A DNA stretch of 62,019 nucleotides, taken from positions 26,590 to 88,608 of the forward strand of contig NZ_HG964497.1 in the NCBI RefSeq assembly GCF_000613125.1, read 5' to 3'. Positions within the stretch are counted from its first letter, which is position 1. Each line of letters starts with the position of its first letter. Below are positions 27,880-35,223 of the stretch, piece by piece. The position numbers and the translations under genes are program-made. The notes beneath the pieces were generated by a model. The model was not told where the DNA came from and did not search any database. It saw only the letters and a list, made by a program, of their open reading frames with translations. This DNA is from Bacillus sp. EB01 (GTDB lineage Bacteria; Bacillota; Bacilli; Bacillales; Cytobacillaceae).

Positions 27880-28776
27880 TCATACATACATTGTTTTTCC
27901 CGTTTTCCTGCTTTCATTTGCCGCTTCGATAAATCGGATAACTTCCACCGTTTCATCCAGCGGGACTGCCGGTATGCCAGTTTGAAAGAAAAGCAGAACT
28001 TGTTCCAATAAACTGGCATAAAACGGCTTTGATGAAGAATCAATCAGTACATACTCATTTCCTTTTTCAAAATGAATAACTGCTCCAAAGGTATAATTGC
28101 CTTTTCTATTTCCCCTGGCCGTACCGATTATTCCATCCTCCCATTGTGCAACGATGAGATCGGAATGCTGATTGGATACGACCTTAACGTCTCTGGGCCC
28201 TCTCCCCACTATTGCATAAAGCATTTCAATCGTATGTATCCCATACCAAAAATAACCTGGCTGCGTGTCTATCATTTCCATAGGACCGAAACAATCTGCA
28301 CCAATGATTTTCCCCTTATCCTTAATGGACGCTATCTGCCTGATGGGTTCAGCAAACCTGAGTGCAGATGAACTCATTATAGGGACACCATAGTGCTTTG
28401 ACAATTCGACCATTTTTAATGCATCGGCAGTTGTTAAGCACAATGGTTTATCTACGAAAATTGGTTTCTTGAATTTCACTAGTTTTCTTACCTGTTCGAG
28501 ATGTACCCTGCCATCTACAGACTCAAGTAAAATGGCATCACAGTGCTCTGCTACCTCTTCGAATGTATCCACCATTTGCACGCCATACTGCTCGACTTCT
28601 TTTACAATCCCGTCAATCCGTGAATAGCTAAGCTCTAAATCATCCGAACCAGCAGGACATGCCATGACAACCTTTCCACCTTTTACATGGAACGGATGGG
28701 CCGGGTCGTTTAATAATTTTGTAAAAGCAGCTGCGTGTGATGTGTCGAGGCCAATCATCCCGATTTTTAAACTCAC
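27880..28776 (-). CDS. Gfo/Idh/MocA-family oxidoreductase 3
   Basis: 298 residues, shorter than the two at 16483-18464. N-terminal IGMIGLDTSHAAAF lacks GxGxxG and resembles the subgroup starting GLDTSH. The KP signature is present as FVDKPLCLT and the active-site region as GYFWYGIHTIEMLYAI. Cofactor may bind differently. GTG start at 28776. It follows the ABC importer genes on the same strand but is separated from them by the 12-copy repeat array, so it may be the distal gene of that operon. Confidence 0.87.
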   Translation of the reverse strand: MSLKIGMIGLDTSHAAAFTKLLNDPAHPFHVKGGKVVMACPAGSDDLELSYSRIDGIVKEVEQYGVQMVDTFEEVAEHCDAILLESVDGRVHLEQVRKLVKFKKPIFVDKPLCLTTADALKMVELSKHYGVPIMSSSALRFAEPIRQIASIKDKGKIIGADCFGPMEMIDTQPGYFWYGIHTIEMLYAIVGRGPRDVKVVSNQHSDLIVAQWEDGIIGTARGNRKGNYTFGAVIHFEKGNEYVLIDSSSKPFYASLLEQVLLFFQTGIPAVPLDETVEVIRFIEAANESRKTGKTMYV

Positions 28777-28801
28777 CCTTTTACCCTCTCTCCTTATCCA
28801 T

Positions 28802-29441
28802 AATATACTAGACAGCCTCTCTCGGATTAATCCTTCCTTTCCGGACTGTGATTAATCTATGAGACAGCCTCTCTTGGATTAATCCACTCTTTCCAGACTG
28901 CGATTAATCTATGAGACCGCCTCTCTCGCATTAATCCCCTCTTTCCAGATTACGATTAATCTATGAGACAGACTCTCTCGGATAATCCTTCCTTTCCGGA
29001 TTGCGATTAATCTATGAGACCGCCTCTCTCGGATTAATCCCCTCTTTCCAGACTGCGATTAATCTATGAGACAGTCTCTCTCGGATTAATCCCCTCTTTC
29101 CAGAACGCGATTAATCTATGAGACCGCCTCTCTCGGATTAATCCCCTCTTTCCGGACTGTGATTAATCTAGGAGACAGTCTCTCTCGGATTAATCCTTCC
29201 TTTCCGGACTGTGATTAATCTATGAGACAGCCTCTCTCGGATTAATCCCTTCTTTCCAGACTGCGATTAATCTATGAGACAGCCTCTCTCGGATTAATCC
29301 TTCCTTTCCGGACTGTGATTAATCTATGAGACAACCCCTCTCGGATTAATCCCCTCTTTCCATACTGCGATTAATCTATGAGACAGCCTCTCTCGGATTA
29401 ATCCTTCCTTTCCGGACTGCGATTAATCTAGCAGACAGACT
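28802..29441. repeat. Tandem array, 12 copies of a 52-bp unit
   Basis: GATTAATCT recurs at 28850, 28902, 28954, 29005, 29057, 29109, 29161, 29213, 29265, 29317, 29369 and 29421, a period of exactly 52 bp except one 51-bp unit that lost a T. Each unit has two palindromic boxes, GATTAATC and GGATTAATCC, about 27 and 25 bp apart. Units are 85-95 percent alike by eye, and neighbours show alternating variants (CTTCC/CCCTC and GACTGC/GACTGT), as if amplified in blocks. No unique spacers, so not CRISPR. The array begins right after the ABC permease stop codon and occupies the whole 672-bp gap. Confidence 0.95.
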
Positions 29442-29448
29442 CGCTTCG

Positions 29449-30255
29449 TTATTTCAATCCTGATAGCTGAATGCCTTCTGTAAAGTATTTTTGGAAGAAC
29501 AAAAAGATTAAAAAGGTCGGGATGAACGAAAGCGTAGCCCCCGCCATTTCAATTCCAAAGTTTCCTTCCTTATTTAACGTCGAAGCCAAACCAACTGTAA
29601 TTGGGAACATTTTTTCATTGGTCATAAAAATTAACGGCTGAAATAAATCATTCCAGTTCCCAACGAACGAAAACGTTCCGACAGTTGCAATCGATGGAAA
29701 CGCCAGTGGCATATAAATCTTACGGAAAACCTGAAAATCGCCAGCACCATCCATACGGGCAGCTTCATCCAACTCCATCGGGATACCCTGCATAAATTGG
29801 CGAACTAAAAATACACCCATGATTCCCCAGAGTTCAGGAACGATTAGCGCCTCATATTCGTTAATCCAGCCAAATTTTGAAAACATGATAAATTTAGGAA
29901 TGATCAATAACTGGGACGGAATCATGATGACCGCCATGAATGTCCAGAAAATGAACTCCCTGCCATAAAATTGCTTTCTGGCAAAAATATAGCCCAATAT
30001 CCCCGCAAAGAACATTTGTGTAAATACAGGGATAACTGTAATGACAACCGAGTTGAAAATCCAGCGCAAAAAGTTGTCATTCCTAAACAGATATATAAAG
30101 TTATTCAGGGATGGATCAGTTGGAAGCCAAAATAGCGGGCTCAACGATGCAAACGTCGTTTCCTTTAATGAACCAAATACCATGATCATAAATGGAAGGA
30201 GAAAGCAAAATCCCAGGAAGAACATGACCGCATATTTTCCTACTTTTTTCAACAA
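29449..30255 (-). CDS. ABC sugar importer permease, MalG type (system 1)
   Basis: 268 residues with six hydrophobic segments. The EAA loop that contacts the ATPase is ELDEAARMDGAGDFQVF. CUT1-family second permease. TTG start at 30255 after GGGGAGATG. Follows the MalF-type permease by 31 bp. No ATP-binding subunit is encoded anywhere in the window, so an MsmX-like shared ATPase is presumed. The 52-bp repeat array starts right after its stop. Confidence 0.93.
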   Translation of the reverse strand: MLKKVGKYAVMFFLGFCFLLPFMIMVFGSLKETTFASLSPLFWLPTDPSLNNFIYLFRNDNFLRWIFNSVVITVIPVFTQMFFAGILGYIFARKQFYGREFIFWTFMAVIMIPSQLLIIPKFIMFSKFGWINEYEALIVPELWGIMGVFLVRQFMQGIPMELDEAARMDGAGDFQVFRKIYMPLAFPSIATVGTFSFVGNWNDLFQPLIFMTNEKMFPITVGLASTLNKEGNFGIEMAGATLSFIPTFLIFLFFQKYFTEGIQLSGLK

Positions 30256-30286
30256 GATAGTTCATCTCCCCTACTAAGCAGCTTCA

Positions 30287-31246
30287 TCAATAAATACCTT
30301 GATCCTTTCCTACCAACTTCCTCTGAATAAGCGAGATAATCAAGATGATCACAAAGAGGACATAGGATAAAACGGCTGCATAGCTAAAGTTCAAATTTGT
30401 AAATCCGATTGTGTATAAATAGTAAACAATAGTGCTTGTTGAGAAGTTTGGCCCTCCACCTGTCAACAGGAACGCTGAATCAAAGATTTGGAAAGACCCA
30501 ATCGTCGTGATAATCAACACATAGAAATGAATGGGTTTCAATAATGGGAAGGTAATTTTCCAAAAGGCTTTAAAAGATGATGCACCATCGATTTTTGCTG
30601 CTTCATACATTTCTTTTGGAATTGACTGCAGTCCAGCAAAGTAATAGATCATAGTACTTCCCGCGACTTTAAATACACTTAAGCCGGCCAGTACTATCAG
30701 TGCCTGGGAGGAGTCTGACAGGAACAATTGAGTATCAATACCGATAAAGCTTAATAAGTAGTTAACAAAACCTGATTTCGTCCCGGAAAATAACCATTCC
30801 CAAATACCGGCTATTACAACAAACGAGGTAACCACTGGCAGGAAGAATACCCCTTTAAAAAACTTTGTCATCCGCATTCCCGTTTTTAAAATGAGTGCCA
30901 GGATTAAGCCAAGTGCCATGGTAGGGACGATATAATAAATGGAAAACAGAACAGTGTTCCAAATCGATTTCCAGGCAATTTTATCGTTGAATAATTGCTC
31001 CCAGTTCCGTAAGCCTACAAATTCAGACGTACCGATAATTCGATATTGAAGGAATGTTAAGACAAAGCTATACACAAAGGGAATAATTTGAAAGATAAGA
31101 AAATGAATTAAGATCGGAGTAAGGATAATATAGACAATCGAGTTCTTTTTCCATTCATCCTTGATTCTTTTTGTTAAAGGCCGCTTAAACTGGGGGCCAT
31201 TTTCCAAAGGCAATTTGTTATTATTTACTGTTATGACCTTTTCCAA
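30287..31246 (-). CDS. ABC sugar importer permease, MalF type (system 1)
   Basis: 319 residues: a cytoplasmic N-terminal tail of about 35 residues, six hydrophobic segments and the EAA loop EMYEAAKIDGASSFKAF. First CUT1 permease of the system. TTG start at 31246 after AAGGTG. Separated from the substrate-binding protein by 133 bp that contain a strong hairpin. Imports an oligosaccharide that the enzymes of the neighbouring operon presumably break down. Confidence 0.93.
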   Translation of the reverse strand: MEKVITVNNNKLPLENGPQFKRPLTKRIKDEWKKNSIVYIILTPILIHFLIFQIIPFVYSFVLTFLQYRIIGTSEFVGLRNWEQLFNDKIAWKSIWNTVLFSIYYIVPTMALGLILALILKTGMRMTKFFKGVFFLPVVTSFVVIAGIWEWLFSGTKSGFVNYLLSFIGIDTQLFLSDSSQALIVLAGLSVFKVAGSTMIYYFAGLQSIPKEMYEAAKIDGASSFKAFWKITFPLLKPIHFYVLIITTIGSFQIFDSAFLLTGGGPNFSTSTIVYYLYTIGFTNLNFSYAAVLSYVLFVIILIISLIQRKLVGKDQGIY

Positions 31247-31324
31247 GCAATCACCTTATTTCGTTTATAATTAGGCAGCAAATGAGCATATGCCCTGCCT
31301 GCCACCTGTACTTTTCAAAGTAAC

Positions 31325-31358
31325 AGAGAGTTTTATTCACGTTGGAATAAAACTCTCT
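31325..31358 (-). promoter_or_regulatory. Intercistronic hairpin between binding protein and permease
   Basis: Perfect 14-bp stem AGAGAGTTTTATTC / GAATAAAACTCTCT with a 6-base loop. On the transcribed strand no T run follows, so it is probably a stabiliser or partial terminator that lets the binding protein be made in excess over the permeases. A similar hairpin stands in the same place in the second ABC operon (58611). Confidence 0.75.
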
Positions 31359-31379
31359 TATAATAAGGAAGCTAATGGT

Positions 31380-32636
31380 CTATGGCTTTGCCAACTCGGC
31401 TTTAATAGCTTCTGCAGCTGCATCCGCTGCTTCTTGAGGAGTTTTTTCTCCAGCCATCATCGCTTGAACCTCAGCCTGGATAAATGGCATGATTGCACGG
31501 CCTTTTGGATGGATGACACCTGGTAAAGCGTATTGTGTATAAGATGCCAATTGGCTCATATTCTTGTTTGAATCAAAGATATCCTTCGCTTCTTCTTGAG
31601 TCGGGATATATTGAGTTACTGTGTTAAAGATCCGCTGGTTTTCAGCGGTTGTAATGGATTTTACAAATTCGGCTGCTGCATCTGGATTGTCACTGTTGGA
31701 CGGAACAACAAACATACCAGTTGTACCATATGTTAACTGTTCTTTATTTTTTAATGGCGGTGCAAATGCAAACTCAAATTTACCTTCTTTTTGAAGATTT
31801 GTGACATCAATTCCGGAGCCAAGAATGGCTAGGATTTTTCCGCCCATCCAAAGTTCGTTATGGTTGCTCGCTGTTACGGAATCTTCCGGAATATACTTGT
31901 TTTTATACAAGTTGTTAACCATTTCGAATGCTTTCACACTGTCAGCATTATTGATGAGCACTTCATTATCAGCTGTAACAACACCTCCGCCAGCTTGCCA
32001 AATCCATGGGTAAATCGTTCCGTTCATGGAACCGCCGCCAGCATAAGACAATGCATAGAAATCTTTTGCTTTTGCTTTAGCTGCCCAAGCTTCAAACTCT
32101 TCCCAAGTAGTTGGAAGTTTTGCCGGGTCTTCGCCAATCGCTTTTACAACATCGAGATTGTAGAAAAATGTATACGCTTCTTGCAGGATTGGCAATCCAT
32201 AGCGCTTGCCTTTCCACTCAGTTGATACCAATGAGGACTCAACAAAGCCTTCAAGATCTTTCTTTTCCAAATAAGGATCGAGTTCCAAAAGCATGCCTAC
32301 ATCGGCATATTGCGGCATTTGGTCAGGAATCGCATAAAATACATCTGGGCCATTGTTTGCCGCCAATGCAGTCAGGACTTTCTGATCGCGGTTGGACCAA
32401 GGAATCGTCTCAATATTTACCTTAACATCAGGAAATTGCTTATTATAATTCGCAGTAATCTCTTTCCACATATCCTCTTCTTTTTTCGCATCACCAGTAT
32501 AAGGATGTACCCAAACGGTTATTTCACCTTCGACTTTTCCATCTTTTGATTTTGTTCCAGCCTCATCGCTGCAGCCCGCAAGCACTAAACTGAACGCCAG
32601 CATAAGCACCATAAACCATAAACTTTTCTTTTTCAT
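31380..32636 (-). CDS. ABC sugar-binding lipoprotein (system 1)
   Basis: 418 residues. Lipoprotein signal with lipobox LVLAGC (lipidated C22), then a family 1 extracellular solute-binding fold (EITVWVHPYTGD at the front, PDVFYAIPDQMPQYAD). Anchored outside the membrane, it captures an oligosaccharide for the two permeases downstream. ATG at 32636 matches the signal peptide; a TTG further upstream is rejected. First gene of its operon, with promoter and operator C about 170 bp upstream. Ligand unknown. Confidence 0.94.
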   Translation of the reverse strand: MKKKSLWFMVLMLAFSLVLAGCSDEAGTKSKDGKVEGEITVWVHPYTGDAKKEEDMWKEITANYNKQFPDVKVNIETIPWSNRDQKVLTALAANNGPDVFYAIPDQMPQYADVGMLLELDPYLEKKDLEGFVESSLVSTEWKGKRYGLPILQEAYTFFYNLDVVKAIGEDPAKLPTTWEEFEAWAAKAKAKDFYALSYAGGGSMNGTIYPWIWQAGGGVVTADNEVLINNADSVKAFEMVNNLYKNKYIPEDSVTASNHNELWMGGKILAILGSGIDVTNLQKEGKFEFAFAPPLKNKEQLTYGTTGMFVVPSNSDNPDAAAEFVKSITTAENQRIFNTVTQYIPTQEEAKDIFDSNKNMSQLASYTQYALPGVIHPKGRAIMPFIQAEVQAMMAGEKTPQEAADAAAEAIKAELAKP

Positions 32637-32786
32637 GTAATGTAATCCCCCTATTTTAGTTTTAGAAACAGAATCTACAAGACTATGACTTAAGTTCTTT
32701 TTCAATCCCCTCCTTAAAAATCCCGCCTTGTAATCACAGGTTTGAAAGCGTTAACAAATGGTCCTAAAAAAACTTCAACTACATGT

Positions 32787-32834
32787 ATTTTAAATTTTTT
32801 GAATTTTTGTGACAAGTCTATAAAGTGTCTTTAA
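32787..32834 (-). promoter_or_regulatory. Promoter and operator C of ABC importer 1
   Basis: Minus strand: TTGTCA (32810-32815), 17 bp, TAAAAT (32787-32792). The -35 lies in TTAAAGAC-ACTTTATA-GACTTGTC (32811-32834), the same arrangement as operator A. Confidence 0.72.
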
Positions 32835-32871
32835 TTAAAAGACCTTCTATTTTGTTCACACTTTATTTCAA

Positions 32872-33954
32872 TTACACATAATTAAGGCCTTGTGGGAAAG
32901 GAAACGGGATTGGAAAAACATCCGGTAAAGGTATGCTGACATCTTTTGTTCCTTTTAAAATCAGTTCTTCCAGGTCCTGATTGCCAAGGATAATGGAATT
33001 CCCGTTTACTTTAAGTTCTTTATGGTTTTGATCAACATCTGAAATGGTCAACTTATTTTCAAAGTAAGGGCCGAGCTGGGAAAGTAATAAATCAAGATTC
33101 ATTACTTTGATGGTTCCTGGATATTGAAGTTCAGTTTTCGGCAGAAATTCGAGTTGATTGTTTAGTTCCCTTTCAAAAGTTGGAACATTCACTACCAAAG
33201 AATTGAGCTCATAAGTAAACGCCGCTCCAAGCAAGCTACGGACGGCAAGAGGGTCTCCTCCCCATTCAACAACCCGGGAATCAATAACTTCCTGCTTTTG
33301 ATATGGCATTCCAAATGCTAAAAAGGCTTTTAGTTCCCGGTCCTTTTCAGCTACTAGAACCTTATGATTCATTTTAAAAATACTTGCAAACCCAGCTGCT
33401 TCATTTAGAAGAGCTAATTCATAGATACTTTGTTCATACCTGATGGTACGGTTATGGCTTAATTTCCTCATTTGAAACCAGTCGTAAGGACCGAGTTCCC
33501 GGATTGAATAGGTATCCTCTGCTTCCAAGTCACCCGGGCGAATGGTATATTGATTCATCTTCCCATAGAAGGTACATCCTTGTTTCAGGTAAATCGGTAA
33601 ATCACCGGAAATAAATAAAACAGATGCCCCTGACTTGTTGACATGTTCAAAAATCATTTGCAAAAGGGTATTGGCCAACCCCTGTCTCCGGTAAGCCGGA
33701 TCGGTACAGACAGCACCGATTGAATAAGCCTGAACTTCAGCTCTATCAATGTGAAGGAGCGATGGTACTAATCCGATAAAACTAACTAATTTCCCATCAA
33801 TAAAAGCACCATATGATTGGTTCAGCGCCGGTGAAAACACCTGCGGAAAGGCTACTCCCATCGAGACATGTCCAGCCTTTCGAAAAACCTTATCTGCCAA
33901 ATCACTGGCCTGCTTAAAATCATCTTCCTCCTGCAACAATCGGTATTCCGCCAT
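32872..33954 (-). CDS. Eis-like GNAT N-acetyltransferase
   Basis: 360 residues. N-terminal GNAT domain with the acetyl-CoA loop region AVCTDPAYRRQGLAN (about residues 80-95), a second GNAT-like part, and a C-terminal segment resembling a sterol-carrier fold, the layout of Eis-type acetyltransferases. Start ATG 33954 fits the family; an upstream alternative at 34020 has no support. The substrate could be an amino sugar or an amine. Its promoter contains operator D, placing it in the glycan regulon. Confidence 0.82.
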   Translation of the reverse strand: MAEYRLLQEEDDFKQASDLADKVFRKAGHVSMGVAFPQVFSPALNQSYGAFIDGKLVSFIGLVPSLLHIDRAEVQAYSIGAVCTDPAYRRQGLANTLLQMIFEHVNKSGASVLFISGDLPIYLKQGCTFYGKMNQYTIRPGDLEAEDTYSIRELGPYDWFQMRKLSHNRTIRYEQSIYELALLNEAAGFASIFKMNHKVLVAEKDRELKAFLAFGMPYQKQEVIDSRVVEWGGDPLAVRSLLGAAFTYELNSLVVNVPTFERELNNQLEFLPKTELQYPGTIKVMNLDLLLSQLGPYFENKLTISDVDQNHKELKVNGNSIILGNQDLEELILKGTKDVSIPLPDVFPIPFPFPQGLNYV

Positions 33955-34037
33955 TTCCCACCATCCCCCGTTATTCCCATTAATGGTATAGTAACCCATC
34001 CGGATTATGCTATAATACAACTAAACTTTATATCTCT

Positions 34038-34085
34038 ATCTTATTTTTAAATAAATTAAGTGACAAGTCTATTAAACGTCTTTAA
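34038..34085 (-). promoter_or_regulatory. Promoter and operator D of the GNAT gene
   Basis: Minus strand: TTGTCA (34061-34066), 17 bp, TAAGAT (34038-34043), with the -35 inside TTAAAGAC-GTTTAATA-GACTTGTC (34062-34085). Third example of the same promoter-operator layout. It may also affect the divergent YesL-like gene. Confidence 0.72.
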
Positions 34086-34145
34086 ATAGTCTCATTAGTA
34101 GTAAAGCTAGGGCCTGAATACTTTTTATGATAATGAGGTGTTAAA

Positions 34146-34772
34146 TTGGGTAACTGGGAGAAATTTAATAGCTTTGCGACGTGGATGGTAAAGATAGCTT
34201 ATTTAAATATTCTTTGGATTTTCTTCACACTTTGCGGATTGGTACTTTTTGGTCTCTTCCCTTCTACAGGAGCAATGTTTTCCATCGTTCAAAAATGGCT
34301 TCGAAAAGAACCAGTAGGAAGAATCTTTCCTGCCTTTTGGAAAATTTATAAAAAAGATTTCATCTCGCTCAATAAATTTGGTTTGTTTTTCATCGCAATT
34401 GGCTACATCATTGTTTATGATTTCTTGTTTATACAAATGAACGGTGAGAAACTTCAATTGTTATATCCTGTCATTGGATTTGTTGCCATTTCCTATTTCC
34501 TGACTTTATTGTATTTCTTTCCTGTTTACACTCAATTTGAAATGAAATTTTTTCAGTATATTAAGCAATCTTTTTTATTAGGCGCAGGTTCCCTGCTAGA
34601 AACCATTCTTATTATTACATCTTTTATGCTGTTGACGATTATCATTAGGTTCGTGCCGGGGATCATCCCTGTGTTTACTGGAAGCGTGATGGCAGTAGTG
34701 ATTACGTATTGCAGCAACCGGGCACTTCACAGAATTAACAGCCGCAGGAAACCGATGAATCTAAATATTTAA
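34146..34772 (+). CDS. YesL-like (DUF624) membrane protein
   Basis: 208 residues with about five or six hydrophobic segments; the front FNSFATWMVKIAYLNILW and the loop FPSTGAMFSIVQKWL are typical of DUF624/YesL proteins, which occur beside ABC sugar importers and plant-polysaccharide genes in Bacillaceae. Function unknown; possibly an accessory of the importer. TTG start at 34146 after GAGGTG. Divergent from the GNAT gene with operator D between them. Ends in its own terminator. Confidence 0.88.
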   Translation: MGNWEKFNSFATWMVKIAYLNILWIFFTLCGLVLFGLFPSTGAMFSIVQKWLRKEPVGRIFPAFWKIYKKDFISLNKFGLFFIAIGYIIVYDFLFIQMNGEKLQLLYPVIGFVAISYFLTLLYFFPVYTQFEMKFFQYIKQSFLLGAGSLLETILIITSFMLLTIIIRFVPGIIPVFTGSVMAVVITYCSNRALHRINSRRKPMNLNI

Positions 34773-34779
34773 TGTGTTG

Positions 34780-34813
34780 AAGGGTGTCCGATTATCTCGG
34801 GGCACTCTTTTTG
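34780..34813 (+). terminator. Terminator of the YesL-like gene
   Basis: AGGGTGTCCGA pairs with TCGGGGCACTCT (one G-U pair and one bulge), followed by TTTTT. Confidence 0.8.
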
Positions 34814-34860
34814 TATTCATCCAGTCAGTTTCTGAACCGATCCTGCTTATTTGATGTCTT

Positions 34861-34964
34861 CTTACCTTTTAACCCCCAGGTCACTCTGGTCGGGAACTGA
34901 GACGGCTCCTCTGTTACCTTTTTAAAGACAAGTCACCCTGTCCGGGACACTGAAAAATGAAACT
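34861..34964. repeat. Tandem repeat, two diverged units of 52 bp
   Basis: TTACCTTTT at 34862 and 34914, and GTCACTCTGGTCGGGAACTGA at 34880 against GTCACCCTG-TCCGGGACACTGA at 34932, give a 52-bp period. The second unit contains the palindrome TGTCCGGGACA. It lies in the 450-bp gap between the YesL-like gene and the FAD oxidoreductase; apart from this and operator E, I see nothing else in the gap. Confidence 0.7.
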
Positions 34965-35138
34965 CCCCTTCAATCTCGGGAACAAGGTAAATCAATCGAA
35001 TCGCTGACTTCTGTTTGAAGATCATTCAAATGGACAATAGCACATGTACAATATCCTTCAAGGTCAGTTCCCCATATTCCTTGTTATTAGTCTATTTCAG
35101 ATGCTATTGAAACTATCCTGCCTTTTCTAGCTTAGTAT

Positions 35139-35162
35139 TTAAAGTCCATTTAAAGTCTTGAT
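35139..35162 (+). promoter_or_regulatory. Operator E before the FAD oxidoreductase
   Basis: Read on the minus strand: ATCAAGAC-TTTAAATG-GACTTTAA, keeping AAGAC-N8-GACTT of operators A, C and D. It lies 62 bp before the ATG. A clear promoter was not picked out; TTGATT-N16-TACACT just inside and after it (from 35159) is one option. Confidence 0.5.
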
Positions 35163-35223
35163 TAATCAAATCATTGCCATACACTTTAAGGAAAGCCGAG
35201 TATCCGATCAAGGAGGTATTTAT

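Noticed and set aside
28802-29441. CRISPR array
   Set aside because: The 52-bp units abut each other and the bases between the palindromic boxes are conserved, so there are no unique spacers. No cas genes are present.
34924-34934. TTAAAGACAAGTC-like string in the 34861 repeat as an operator
   Set aside because: Only one half is present, the second GAC/GTC is off register, and it lies inside the tandem repeat.
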